A stretch of 64,000 nucleotides of DNA from Chitinophaga pinensis (GTDB lineage Bacteria; Bacteroidota; Bacteroidia; Flavobacteriales_D; Crocinitomicaceae). Positions within the stretch are counted from its first letter, which is position 1; every line of letters begins with the position of its first letter. The translations under genes and the position numbers were made by a program. Positions 1-8,242 of the stretch are shown piece by piece. The notes beneath the pieces were generated by a model. That model ran no database searches. It had not been told where the DNA came from and saw only the letters and a list, made by a program, of their open reading frames with translations. The stretch spans positions 1 to 64,000 of the forward strand of contig CAMDNE010000013.1 in NCBI GenBank assembly GCA_945902745.1, in the 5' to 3' direction.

Positions 1-1722
1 TATGCTTGGTCAACAGGAGCCGCAACACCAACTATTAATGCAACTATTGCAAACAATCCTATTAGTGTTGTTGTAACAAATGCATTTGGATGTTCTGGAA
101 CTTCTCCTGTTTTCCCAATAGCTGAAAACAATGTTATAACAGCCAACTTTAACGTAACTATTTGTCAAGGTCAATCGTCTGTGATACATGGTATTGCTCA
201 AACTGTTGCAGGAGTTTATTCTCAAACGTTCACCCTTGGTACTGGATGTGATAGTACTTCTAACGTAACGCTTGTTGTAAATCCTCTCCCTATAGTAAAC
301 GCAGGAGTTGATCAAGCAGTGTGTACAGGTGTTGCTACAACATTAACAGCGACTAGTGCTGCAACGTATACATGGAACAATGGTATAACGAATGGTGTAC
401 CATTTACCCAAGCTATTGGACCAATAACGTATACAGTAACTGGAACTTCTGCCGCTGGCTGCCTGAACACAGATCAAGTTGTTGTAACGGTTAACCCATT
501 GCCTATTGTAGCTGCTGGTGTTGATCAGGTAGTATGTGCTGGAACTGCGGTAACATTAGCGGGGTCTGGTGCATCTACCTATACATGGAACAATGGTGTT
601 ACAAATGGTGTGGCATTTACACCTATTGCAACAAATACCTATACAGTAACTGGAACGGATGTAAATGGTTGCATTAATACGGATCAAGTGTTGGTTACGG
701 TAAACCCTATTCCTGTTGTTTTTGCAGGAAATGACCTTGTTCTTTGTGAAGGGACTACCGCAACATTAAACGCAACAGGAGCAACCACATATACTTGGGA
801 TAATGGGGCTGTGAATGGAGTAGTATTCATCCCAAGTCTAGGAAACACCACATACACCGTAACAGGAACAACAGCTGCAGGATGCATAGATACGGATCAA
901 ATAGATATTAATGTAGCATCAATAACTCCTGTTACATTTATACCAAGCCTTACTTATGGTTGCGCTCCTTTAACTGTGACTTTTACAAGTACAACAATTG
1001 GCGCATCAAGTTATACGTGGACAATGAGCGATGGTACAGTTATAACAGGATCTGAAACAGTAAATAACACCTTTGAAGAGCCAGGATGTTACGATATTTC
1101 ACTATCCATAACAAATTCAAATGGTTGTCCAAGTGTTTTTTCAGCAATGGGTTTAGTTTGTGTTGAAGAAACACCAATTGCATCTTTTAATCAATCGACT
1201 TTTATCGTTTCTGAATTCAATCCTACTGTTATTTTCGATAATAATTCAATAGACGCCACGACCTATCTTTGGGATTTTGGGGATGGTTCAGCCACATCAA
1301 ACCAAACCAATCCAGCACATGATTATTTAAATGTTGAATTAGGAACTTATACTATAACGCTTGTTGCAATTTCGGCTTTTGGATGTGTGGATACGGCTTA
1401 TTCATCTATTCAATTGGAAGAAGAATTAATTTTTTATGTCCCAAATACGTTCACTCCAGACAATGATATGTTCAACCAAACCTTCCAACCTATATTTACC
1501 TCTGGTTATGATCCGTATGATTATACGTTGTTGATCTTCAATCGTTGGGGAGAAACTGTATTTGAATCACATAACACAGAAATAGGATGGAATGGTACTT
1601 ATGGTTCAAACAGCAACCAAGGACTCGTTCAGGATGGAACGTATACATGGAAAATAGAATTCAAAACGAATAGAAATGATGAACGTAAAATGATTGTTGG
1701 ACATGTGAATTTAGTCCGATAA
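1..1722 (+). CDS. T9SS-exported adhesin-like protein, 3' part (gliding motility-associated C-terminal domain)
   Basis: The frame is open from the first base of the window, so the 5' end of this gene lies outside it. About 573 residues are visible. They hold three near-identical modules of about 70 residues (each with a YTWxNG core and a Cys-Asp-Gln/Ile stretch), then a PKD-like domain with a WDFGDG motif near residue 425, then a gliding motility-associated C-terminal (CHU_C, T9SS type B sorting) domain with the NTFTPD and FNRWG signatures, ending in VNLVR. Known proteins of this type are exported through the outer membrane by the type IX system and act as adhesins or surface proteins. The target of this one cannot be told from the sequence. 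It is the last gene of its strand run, and mnmE converges on it. Confidence 0.9.
   Translation, partial: YAWSTGAATPTINATIANNPISVVVTNAFGCSGTSPVFPIAENNVITANFNVTICQGQSSVIHGIAQTVAGVYSQTFTLGTGCDSTSNVTLVVNPLPIVNAGVDQAVCTGVATTLTATSAATYTWNNGITNGVPFTQAIGPITYTVTGTSAAGCLNTDQVVVTVNPLPIVAAGVDQVVCAGTAVTLAGSGASTYTWNNGVTNGVAFTPIATNTYTVTGTDVNGCINTDQVLVTVNPIPVVFAGNDLVLCEGTTATLNATGATTYTWDNGAVNGVVFIPSLGNTTYTVTGTTAAGCIDTDQIDINVASITPVTFIPSLTYGCAPLTVTFTSTTIGASSYTWTMSDGTVITGSETVNNTFEEPGCYDISLSITNSNGCPSVFSAMGLVCVEETPIASFNQSTFIVSEFNPTVIFDNNSIDATTYLWDFGDGSATSNQTNPAHDYLNVELGTYTITLVAISAFGCVDTAYSSIQLEEELIFYVPNTFTPDNDMFNQTFQPIFTSGYDPYDYTLLIFNRWGETVFESHNTEIGWNGTYGSNSNQGLVQDGTYTWKIEFKTNRNDERKMIVGHVNLVR
280..915 (+). repeat. 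Three tandem in-frame modules of about 210-213 bp
   Basis: Units begin near 280, 493 and 703, at codons for Asn-Pro followed by Leu/Ile-Pro-(I/V)-V. Each encodes a beta-rich module with the same Cys, Trp and Gly landmarks. They are similar but not identical, which is typical of repetitive Bacteroidetes surface proteins that expand by recombination. More units probably lie upstream of the window. Confidence 0.75.
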
Positions 1723-1796
1723 AAACACTTCTAATGCAACGAGTTCATTTCTAGAAGAAATGGAAAAGTTTGGATTTTTGTTATACTATCAATAGA

Positions 1797-3164
1797 CTAC
1801 TTTCCAATACAAAACTTAGCAAAAATATTTCCTAACAAATCATCCGTTGAAATATCGCCAGTAATTGTTCCTAGATCATACATTGCTTGACGAATATCCA
1901 TCGCAACAAAATCAGCAGTAATATTGTTTTCTAAGTCGAATTTTGCTTTTTCTAGTGAGGTAGCTGTTCTTTTTAAAGCATCAAAATGTCTTACGTTTGA
2001 CACGATTGTTTCATTTGCCATATTGAAATCTCCTGTTATCAATTCGACTAACTTTTGTTTCAATTCATCGATACCCAATCCAGCTTTTGCACTTATGTAT
2101 ATGATCGGTCCCCGAGCTGTGTCGAGGGGCCGGTCATTTATATCTACTTTATTGGCAATAATAATAATTTTCTTGTCTTGATAAGTAGACTGGATTTCTT
2201 TGGCCCAATCTATGACTTCATTCAAGCTGTTTTCTATTGAAACATCTGCTAAGCATAAGACAATATTTGCCTGATAAATCTTTTCTTTTGAACGTTCAAT
2301 TCCCATTGCCTCAATTTCTTCCGCCCCTTCGCGAATTCCTGCAGTGTCAATTAATCGAAATTGAATTCCATCTATATTTAATACTTCCTCGATAACATCA
2401 CGAGTCGTACCTGCAATGTTGCTTACAATTGCGCGCTCTTCACCCAATAATTGATTCAGCAACGTACTTTTTCCTGTATTTGGAGCACCAACAATTGCTA
2501 CTGGAACACCATTTTTAATTGCATTTCCTAATTCAAACGATTTTGATAATCGGTTAATGTATTTAATAACATCAATTACTAATTGCAATAATTCCTTGCG
2601 ATCTGCAAATTCAACATCTTCTTCAGCGAAATCTAATTCCAACTCAACCAAAGAAGCAAAATGAATGAGTTTTTCCCGTAAATCTTTTAATTCAGACGAA
2701 AAACCACCACGTAATTGTTTTAACGCAATATCATGCGCTCCTTTTGACTGAGAAGCAATTAAATCCGCCACTGCTTCAGCTTGTGATAGATCCAATTTTC
2801 CATTCATGAAAGCACGCATGGTATATTCACCAGGATTGGCTAATCTGCAACCACCATCAAGCAATGTTTGAATAATTTGTTGTTGAATATAAGGTGAAGC
2901 ATGACACGCAATTTCGGCAGACTCTTCTCCGGTAAAACTTTTTCCATGTGCGAAAACAGTGATTAACACCTCATCGATTAATTCTCCTGTTAAGCTTTTG
3001 AAATAACCAAAATGTGCAGTGTGCGTATTTTTATCTAAAAGATTTTTAGAAAATGTCTTAGACACTATACCTAAGGCTTTATCGCCTGAAATTCTAATAA
3101 TTGCAATTGCACCAACTCCATTTGGAGTAGATAAAGCACAGATGGTGTCGTTTGAATGTATCAT
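1797..3164 (-). CDS. mnmE: tRNA modification GTPase MnmE (TrmE)
   Basis: Potassium-dependent GTPase that works with MnmG to install the carboxymethylaminomethyl (or taurine-like) group at C5 of wobble U34 in certain tRNAs. The 455 residues fit the family. The N-terminal tetrahydrofolate-binding domain begins IHSNDTICALSTPNGVGAI. The G domain near residues 220-370 shows GAPNTGKST (P loop), DTAGI, NKVD and SAK. The C-terminus is CIGK, the conserved motif carrying the catalytic Cys. The partner mnmG is in the same window at 23112-24983. A GC-rich palindrome lies inside the coding region between the NKVD and SAK motifs (see the repeat entry). Confidence 0.97.
   Translation of the reverse strand: MIHSNDTICALSTPNGVGAIAIIRISGDKALGIVSKTFSKNLLDKNTHTAHFGYFKSLTGELIDEVLITVFAHGKSFTGEESAEIACHASPYIQQQIIQTLLDGGCRLANPGEYTMRAFMNGKLDLSQAEAVADLIASQSKGAHDIALKQLRGGFSSELKDLREKLIHFASLVELELDFAEEDVEFADRKELLQLVIDVIKYINRLSKSFELGNAIKNGVPVAIVGAPNTGKSTLLNQLLGEERAIVSNIAGTTRDVIEEVLNIDGIQFRLIDTAGIREGAEEIEAMGIERSKEKIYQANIVLCLADVSIENSLNEVIDWAKEIQSTYQDKKIIIIANKVDINDRPLDTARGPIIYISAKAGLGIDELKQKLVELITGDFNMANETIVSNVRHFDALKRTATSLEKAKFDLENNITADFVAMDIRQAMYDLGTITGDISTDDLLGNIFAKFCIGK
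2103..2135. repeat. REP-like GC-rich palindrome inside mnmE
   Basis: An imperfect inverted repeat with G:T wobbles and a short bulge around the core CGAGCTGTGTCGAG. Base composition is far more GC-rich than the rest of the gene. It is read in frame as part of MnmE (the DRPLDTARGP stretch), just after the NKVD motif. A related core, CGAGCTTGTCGAG, occurs in the intergenic DNA at 63326-63338, so this looks like one member of a dispersed palindromic family. Confidence 0.55.
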
Positions 3165-3298
3165 TGTGGTACAAAGATAAAAATAAGTTAACTGGATTAA
3201 GGCTAATCCATGCTAATCATTTCTTTACATGTTGTTAACATTGGCTTTAAATGGAACTCGCTAAATAGTGGTTCATTTGCACAACTAAAATTTTCATA

Positions 3299-3610
3299 AT
3301 GAAAAAGATAATTTTCTTATTTACATTGGTTACACTCGCATCTTGCAACGTGTTAAAAGAATTTGATACCACAGGCTTTACCATCGATGGAAACACGGTT
3401 TCTTATAACAATATTCCAATGGCTGAATTGGAAGGGTTAGAATTCGCTTATGACAACCGAAAGCTGGTAAAAGAATTGACCTTCAAAGTATTGGAAACAG
3501 CAAATAACAACAAAATAAACAATCTGATTGCCTTTTTACATGCGAAGCACCCTGATTATGAAATTGAGGTTGAAATTCCATTTGAAGACCTTAAAAAATA
3601 CAAGAACTAA
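3299..3610 (+). CDS. Small putative lipoprotein, unknown function
   Basis: 103 residues starting with a lipoprotein signal: MKK, a hydrophobic stretch and the lipobox LASC with Cys at about position 16. The mature part is short, charged and without recognised motifs. It has the look of a small alpha/beta fold carried in the periplasm or on a membrane. It stands alone between mnmE (divergent, about 135 bp away) and the porin gene (convergent), sharing a terminator hairpin with the latter. I do not recognise the family. Confidence 0.75.
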   Translation: MKKIIFLFTLVTLASCNVLKEFDTTGFTIDGNTVSYNNIPMAELEGLEFAYDNRKLVKELTFKVLETANNNKINNLIAFLHAKHPDYEIEVEIPFEDLKKYKN

Positions 3611-3611
3611 A

Positions 3612-3648
3612 AAAGTGCCATCGAAATCGATAGCACTTCCAATTTTTT
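3612..3648. terminator. Bidirectional Rho-independent terminator
   Basis: A hairpin of about 11-12 bp (AAGTGCCATCG / CGATAGCACTT, one mismatch) with a very short loop, followed by a T-rich run on the plus strand and by A-rich DNA on the other side. It sits between convergent genes, so it can serve both. Confidence 0.75.
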
Positions 3649-3661
3649 CTAAAAAAAACAA

Positions 3662-4882
3662 TTAAAAGTTTATTTGGGCTTGTAACCTTAATAAATTTCC
3701 TGATTGAAAATTATCCGGTTTTGCATGATCTTCAAATCGTCTATGTGAAATTGTATACATCACTACCAATTCAAATGTTTTGTGTGGCTGCCATTCTAAA
3801 CCGATTTCATATTCGTTAACCTTATAACTTCTTGCGTCCAATTCATGTTTTTTACCTCCTTCGTAATATTGTCCTCTAACAAAAGGTATTAATGTTTGTT
3901 TTCCAAACTTTAACATATAAGACATTGTAATATATCCGCCTTTTAAGTCTTGCACCTCAATTGAGTCTGTATATTTATTATATTCAGGCCCTTTACCAAT
4001 ATTATATTCAGCTTGAATACCAAATGGTTTTGGGTATAAAATAAATGAAGCGGCGGCCCTTTGATCTAAATATTCTGAATCATCATTTTTCTTAACGCCT
4101 GAACTAGTCGAAAGCAATACAACTTTTCCACTATAAGCCTGAATACCTGGTTCAATTATCTGATTTTTAATTTTAATAGGATAGCTAAGCCTACTTACTA
4201 TATGCAAATTGTCATTTCTTTCAAATTGATTAGCTGTTTGCCCATTATATGCCCCAAAAGCAAATACACCATAATCACCTGAACCTTTAAGACCATCTTT
4301 CACAAGAGAAGAATATAATGATCTTGTTGTCTTAGGCGCCCAATAAAAGAAAGCTCCTAAATCACGTTCATTTGATACGGCACTATTTAATGCGTCATTT
4401 CTATCTAAAGGTAAACGATTTTGACTTGATTGCATATTTTCAAAACCATATGGAACCTTACTTTGACCCAAACGTATTCTGAACTGGTTATCCTTATCCA
4501 AGCCTAAATCAAAATAAGCATCTCTAAGTTGTACAATATGACCTGTTGTTCCCGCTGAAGAAGCGAAATCTGGTTGCACATAAAAATATACTCTTTTTGA
4601 TATTTGGCCTGAAAAAATCATACGTGCACGACGAATAAAGAAACCACCATTTTCTCCCCATGATTTATCACATTGCTCGCACTTCAAATCAGGATTTGTT
4701 TCTAATAGGCGGTTGTATCTTACTTGTAAATAACCTCTTATCTGAATATTATCATACCAATTTGATTTAGTAGTCTCCTCACTTTTAACAATTGATTTAA
4801 CCGTATCAGATTGTGCTCTTACAAGCTGCGAACTTAATACTAGCATAGATAAACCGAATAATTTCGAAATACTTCTTTTCAT
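3662..4882 (-). CDS. Phosphate-selective porin O/P family (OprO/OprP-like) outer-membrane porin
   Basis: About 406 residues starting at MKRSISKLFGLSML, a clear signal peptide cleaved after VRAQ. The frame stays open for another 44 codons upstream, but that stretch has no signal peptide and overlaps the promoter, so the start at 4882 is chosen. The mature part is a beta-barrel of alternating aromatic strands (for example IQIRGYLQVRYNRL near the start, ending RLQAQINF), as in the Pfam porin O/P family, which takes up phosphate or polyphosphate. Two cysteines (CEQC) lie near mature residue 55. The gene is divergent from the DUF47 and PiT phosphate genes, which supports a role in phosphate entry. 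Direct-repeat hexamers upstream suggest phosphate control (inference). Confidence 0.85.
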   Translation of the reverse strand: MKRSISKLFGLSMLVLSSQLVRAQSDTVKSIVKSEETTKSNWYDNIQIRGYLQVRYNRLLETNPDLKCEQCDKSWGENGGFFIRRARMIFSGQISKRVYFYVQPDFASSAGTTGHIVQLRDAYFDLGLDKDNQFRIRLGQSKVPYGFENMQSSQNRLPLDRNDALNSAVSNERDLGAFFYWAPKTTRSLYSSLVKDGLKGSGDYGVFAFGAYNGQTANQFERNDNLHIVSRLSYPIKIKNQIIEPGIQAYSGKVVLLSTSSGVKKNDDSEYLDQRAAASFILYPKPFGIQAEYNIGKGPEYNKYTDSIEVQDLKGGYITMSYMLKFGKQTLIPFVRGQYYEGGKKHELDARSYKVNEYEIGLEWQPHKTFELVVMYTISHRRFEDHAKPDNFQSGNLLRLQAQINF

Positions 4883-4901
4883 ACATTTAATTTTAAGATG
4901 C

Positions 4902-4964
4902 CAAAAGTATTTTATTAATATACAGTTAACACACAGTTTATAATTATTTAAGATTTTCTTAATT
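4902..4964 (-). promoter_or_regulatory. Porin promoter with Pho-box-like hexamer array
   Basis: On the minus strand a perfect Bacteroidetes -7 element, TACTTTTG, lies at 4909-4902, about 20 bp before the porin start. Just upstream, read on the plus strand, hexamers start at 4926 (TTAACA), 4937 (TTTATA), 4948 (TTAAGA) and 4959 (TTAATT), all in an exact 11-bp register. That spacing is the layout of PhoB/PhoP operators in other phyla. No -33 TTTG box is visible where one would be expected, which fits an activator-dependent promoter. Confidence 0.45.
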
Positions 4965-5065
4965 TTCATAACAATTTCATAACACGCTAAAAAGAAGCTG
5001 AAAACTTTAAACAACTGTTTTTTAATTACTTATAATTTCACAACACTTCATTTTATCGAATTTGA

Positions 5066-5222
5066 TTAACATTGGCTTAACATTCGGCAAACACACTATT
5101 TTATAATTCATTGGTTTACAATTGATTTACCCCACTTGATGCGAAAAGATTATGACCAAGGTTAACTTTACGTTAAAAAACAGGTGCCTTTGAATTTGAA
5201 AGGAAATATTCAGATACATTTG
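5066..5222 (+). promoter_or_regulatory. Phosphate-operon promoter region with three 11-bp-spaced hexamer pairs
   Basis: Pairs start at 5066/5077 (TTAACA, TTAACA), 5115/5126 (TTTACA, TTTACC) and 5162/5173 (TTAACT, TTAAAA). Each pair is spaced exactly 11 bp, as in TTAACA-N5-TTAACA PhoP boxes of Bacillus. A -7 element TACATTTG is at 5215-5222, with a TTTG at 5189-5192. The coding start follows at 5241. The binding protein is not encoded in the window. Confidence 0.45.
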
Positions 5223-5240
5223 CCAAAAAATTAGACGATT

Positions 5241-5888
5241 ATGACATCAGGTATCTTAAAATTCTTTTTACCGAAAGACAAAGTATTCTATAATCTTTTC
5301 GAAGAAGCAAGTGGCAATTTAGAAATCTTAGCAAAAAAGTTGGTTTCCATTATGAACGAGCCAGAATACTCTGTTAGAGGTGTTCTCGTAAAAGAAATGG
5401 AAGAATTAGAACATTTAAATGATAATATAACGCATAATATATTTCTTGAACTAGGAAGAAATTTCATCACGCCGTTTGACCGTGAAGACATTCATAGTTT
5501 AGCTTCTGCCTTAGATGACATAGCAGATTACATGTACGCTTCAGCTAAAAAAATTAACGTTTATAAAATTGACCCAACCGAAGATACAGGAATGAAAAAA
5601 ACAGCAGACGCTATTCTAATGGCCGTTTTAGCTGTCAACCAGGCTGTTGTAGAATTAAGGAATTTGAAAAACACACAAAAAATTATTGAGTGTGTAATCA
5701 AGATTAACAGCGCAGAGAACAACGCAGACGATCTATTTGATTTGAGTATTGAAAAATTATTCGATTCAAATGTTGATTTCAAAGAATTAATCAAGAAAAG
5801 AGAAATTTATCAAGTACTGGAAATCGTTACAGATAAATGTGAAGATGCAGGAAATGTGATTGAATCAATTGTTGTTAAGTACGCTTAA
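5241..5888 (+). CDS. DUF47 / PhoU-like PiT accessory protein
   Basis: 215 residues, all-helical and acidic, of the TIGR00153/DUF47 family, which are distant relatives of PhoU. It shows the usual ELEHLNDNITHNI and FDREDIHSLASALDDIADYMY segments, whose acidic residues bind metal clusters in PhoU-like proteins. Family members are encoded directly before PiT phosphate transporters and modulate them. Here the transporter starts 30 bp downstream on the same strand, so the two are almost certainly one operon. It is cytoplasmic, with no signal or membrane segment. Confidence 0.9.
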   Translation: MTSGILKFFLPKDKVFYNLFEEASGNLEILAKKLVSIMNEPEYSVRGVLVKEMEELEHLNDNITHNIFLELGRNFITPFDREDIHSLASALDDIADYMYASAKKINVYKIDPTEDTGMKKTADAILMAVLAVNQAVVELRNLKNTQKIIECVIKINSAENNADDLFDLSIEKLFDSNVDFKELIKKREIYQVLEIVTDKCEDAGNVIESIVVKYA

Positions 5889-5918
5889 CCAGTATATACT
5901 TTTTTAATACATTACTAT

Positions 5919-7493
5919 ATGTTTACATTACTAATTGTAGTAATCGCTATAGCACTCTTGTTTGATTTGGTCAATGGATTTCACGATGCTGCTAATTCTA
6001 TTGCAACGGTTGTTTCAACAAAAGTCTTAACACCTTTTCAAGCGGTTGTTTGGGCTGCAACCTTCAATATTATAGCATTTTGGGTTTTTGATATGAGTGT
6101 TGGAAATACGGTTGCAAAAACTGTTGATAACGGAGCAATTGATCTATGGGTCATTTTGGCAGGACTTTTGGCCGCAACATTTTGGAACTTATTGACTTGG
6201 TGGTTTGGAATTCCTTCTTCTTCTTCACACACTTTAATTGGTGGATTTGCAGGCGCTGCTATCGCTCATGCTGGATTTGATGTTGTAAATACAGCTGAAA
6301 TTTTTAAAGTAATTGCATTCATTTTTCTTGCTCCAATAATTGGGGGTATAATCGCTTTTATCTTTGCGTTAATAACGATTAGTCGAAGTTTTGCCTGGAA
6401 AATGATAAGTTACGGCTTGCTAACTGGTGGGGTAATCTATTTAATGCAATACATGGTCGAATTTATGGATGTAAAACCAGCGATGATGTGGATTGTTGTT
6501 ATTATGATGGGAGTAACAGGATTAACGTATCTTGGGTACCAAGTGTTTTATGGGAAAAGGCAAACAGCAGTGCGCGAGTCACACATGTACAAGCGTTTGC
6601 AATTGTTGTCTTCAGCAGCATTTTCTTTAGGACATGGTGGGGCAGATTCACAAAAAGTGATGGGGATTATTTGCGCAGCACTTATGGTTTATGGAAATTA
6701 TGCGAGAAAGGAAAACATTAACGTTGATAAAAACCTTCAAGTTTCTGAACTTATACAAATTGAGCATATTAATGATAAAGGAAAAACTGACAAATTTAAA
6801 CCTGAAACTGGAGTTATAAATGACATTACCTTTTATGCGGATGGAGATAATCTAATTGATCTTTCTACTCAAGAAGTGATTTTTAAGAAAGAAAAATTGG
6901 TAGAAACATATTCTAAAGCAAATCTTTTTACAACTTTCAAAGAGGCTGATGGAAAATTAGAAAAATTACATGTTTATTCGAAAGGAAAAAGTTTTTATGA
7001 TTCTGAAACTGACGAGTTAATCTTCGTTGATAAAACGTTGTCTAAAACATATTCAAAAGCCGGTGTATTTTCTAACTATGTTGATAAACAAGAAATTAGA
7101 GACGGATACAAAATCAAAGGTAAAATTCACTCAGATACGATGCCATTTTGGATTTCTTTTGGGTGTTATTTCATGATTGGAATAGGAACATTAATGGGAG
7201 GTTGGAAAATCGTTAAAACAATGGGTACCAAAATCACTAAAGTTACGCCACTTGAAGGAGTTTGTGCTGAGACTGCCGGAGCCTTAACATTATTCACCGT
7301 GTCGAATATGGGAATTCCAGTGTCAACGACACACACAATCACAGGGTCTATTATCGGCGTTGGAGCAATCAGAAGATTAAGTGCTGTTCGATGGGGAGTA
7401 ACCATCAACTTATTATGGGCATGGATTCTTACAATTCCTGTAAGCGGATTATTAGCAGCAGGAATCTATTATTTGATATTGATGTTTAAATAA
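5919..7493 (+). CDS. PiT-family inorganic phosphate transporter
   Basis: Sodium- or proton-coupled phosphate permease. The 524 residues show both duplicated PiT signatures: FHDAANSIATVVSTKV near residue 22 and GIPVSTTHTITGSIIGVGA near residue 465, plus GIPSSSSHTLIGGFAGAAI near residue 95. About ten membrane segments are visible. A soluble, charged insert of roughly 130-150 residues (about 265-405) splits the two halves. It contains two similar stretches (ETYSKANLFTTF and KTYSKAGVFSNY) suggesting an internal duplication. It is in an operon with the DUF47 gene and opposite an OprP-like porin, which points to phosphate as the substrate. Confidence 0.95.
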   Translation: MFTLLIVVIAIALLFDLVNGFHDAANSIATVVSTKVLTPFQAVVWAATFNIIAFWVFDMSVGNTVAKTVDNGAIDLWVILAGLLAATFWNLLTWWFGIPSSSSHTLIGGFAGAAIAHAGFDVVNTAEIFKVIAFIFLAPIIGGIIAFIFALITISRSFAWKMISYGLLTGGVIYLMQYMVEFMDVKPAMMWIVVIMMGVTGLTYLGYQVFYGKRQTAVRESHMYKRLQLLSSAAFSLGHGGADSQKVMGIICAALMVYGNYARKENINVDKNLQVSELIQIEHINDKGKTDKFKPETGVINDITFYADGDNLIDLSTQEVIFKKEKLVETYSKANLFTTFKEADGKLEKLHVYSKGKSFYDSETDELIFVDKTLSKTYSKAGVFSNYVDKQEIRDGYKIKGKIHSDTMPFWISFGCYFMIGIGTLMGGWKIVKTMGTKITKVTPLEGVCAETAGALTLFTVSNMGIPVSTTHTITGSIIGVGAIRRLSAVRWGVTINLLWAWILTIPVSGLLAAGIYYLILMFK

Positions 7494-7611
7494 TATTGTT
7501 GGAAAATCCATTACTGTTCGTTGCTTCAAAAATTTAACATCCTCTTTTACAGGTGTAAATTCCGGAATTAAATTTTTATTGCGCCTCAATTAATGACTTT
7601 TCCAACAATAT
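7493..7611. repeat. 119-bp element with perfect 14-bp terminal inverted repeats
   Basis: ATATTGTTGGAAAA at 7493-7506 is the exact reverse complement of TTTTCCAACAATAT at 7598-7611. The left arm begins at the last base of the PiT stop codon. The interior of about 90 bp has no coding capacity. It could be a small MITE or a long-range stem in the 3' untranslated region. No target-site duplication could be established. Confidence 0.5.
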
Positions 7612-7631
7612 GATGCGAATCTGTTTATGAT

Positions 7632-7657
7632 AAAGGGAACGAAAGTTCCCTTTTTTG
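7632..7657 (+). terminator. Rho-independent terminator of the phosphate operon
   Basis: A perfect 9-bp stem, AAAGGGAAC / GTTCCCTTT, closed by a GAAA tetraloop and followed by a T run. It lies about 140 bp past the PiT stop codon. Confidence 0.85.
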
Positions 7658-7751
7658 TTGCATTAACATCTGTATTCACTTCATTTAGGTATACGATATT
7701 TGATTTCTTCCATCCGCGAATTTCCGCGTTTTCTGCGGGAGTAACAAATTC

Positions 7752-8198
7752 CTATTTCCTCTTCGACTGAAAAAACTTCAACATTACCTCCGAACATTCT
7801 TTTTCCAAAACACCGTTCACAATTAACGTTTTCGGATGGTACAACTCATTTTTAAATCGTCCAGCACCTCGTTTTTCATCTCGTGTTCCAAAAACAACTT
7901 TATCCAATTGCGACCAATAAAGCGCACCAGCGCACATAACACACGGTTCAACTGTTACATATAAAGTACAGCCTGTTAAATATTTTCCACCTAAAAACTC
8001 GGCAGCTGCAGTTATTGCTTGCATTTCTGCATGAGCCGTAACATCGTTTAAATGTTCTGTGAAATTATGGGACCTTGCAATTATTTGATTTTTAGCTACT
8101 ATTATAGCTCCTACAGGAACTTCATCTTGCTCAAAAGCTTTATAAGCCTCTTGCAGAGCTTGTTTCATAAAGTATTCGTCATTATATGGAGATATCAT
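7752..8198 (-). CDS. tadA: tRNA-specific adenosine deaminase TadA (nucleoside deaminase)
   Basis: 148 residues of the cytidine/deoxycytidylate deaminase fold. The zinc site is complete: HAE in the TAHAEMQAI segment (Glu as proton shuttle) and PCVMC in EPCVMCAGAL. Length and motifs fit TadA, which converts adenosine 34 to inosine in tRNA-Arg. A guanine deaminase of the same fold is the main alternative, but the VPVGAIIV and KLDKVVFGTRD-type segments favour TadA. It is divergent from the LD-carboxypeptidase gene with 44 bp between the starts. Confidence 0.88.
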   Translation of the reverse strand: MISPYNDEYFMKQALQEAYKAFEQDEVPVGAIIVAKNQIIARSHNFTEHLNDVTAHAEMQAITAAAEFLGGKYLTGCTLYVTVEPCVMCAGALYWSQLDKVVFGTRDEKRGAGRFKNELYHPKTLIVNGVLEKECSEVMLKFFQSKRK

Positions 8199-8242
8199 TC
8201 TATTCTAAGATAAATTGTACATTTGAAAATTAAATAAAAAAG

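Noticed and set aside
1746-1762. Short hairpin CATTTCT-AGA-AGAAATG between the first gene and mnmE
   Set aside because: No T run follows it and the stem is only 7 bp, so terminator function is not supported.
4883-5014. Upstream extension of the porin gene (44 more codons)
   Set aside because: It overlaps the -7 element and hexamers and has no signal peptide, while the inner start begins a perfect one.
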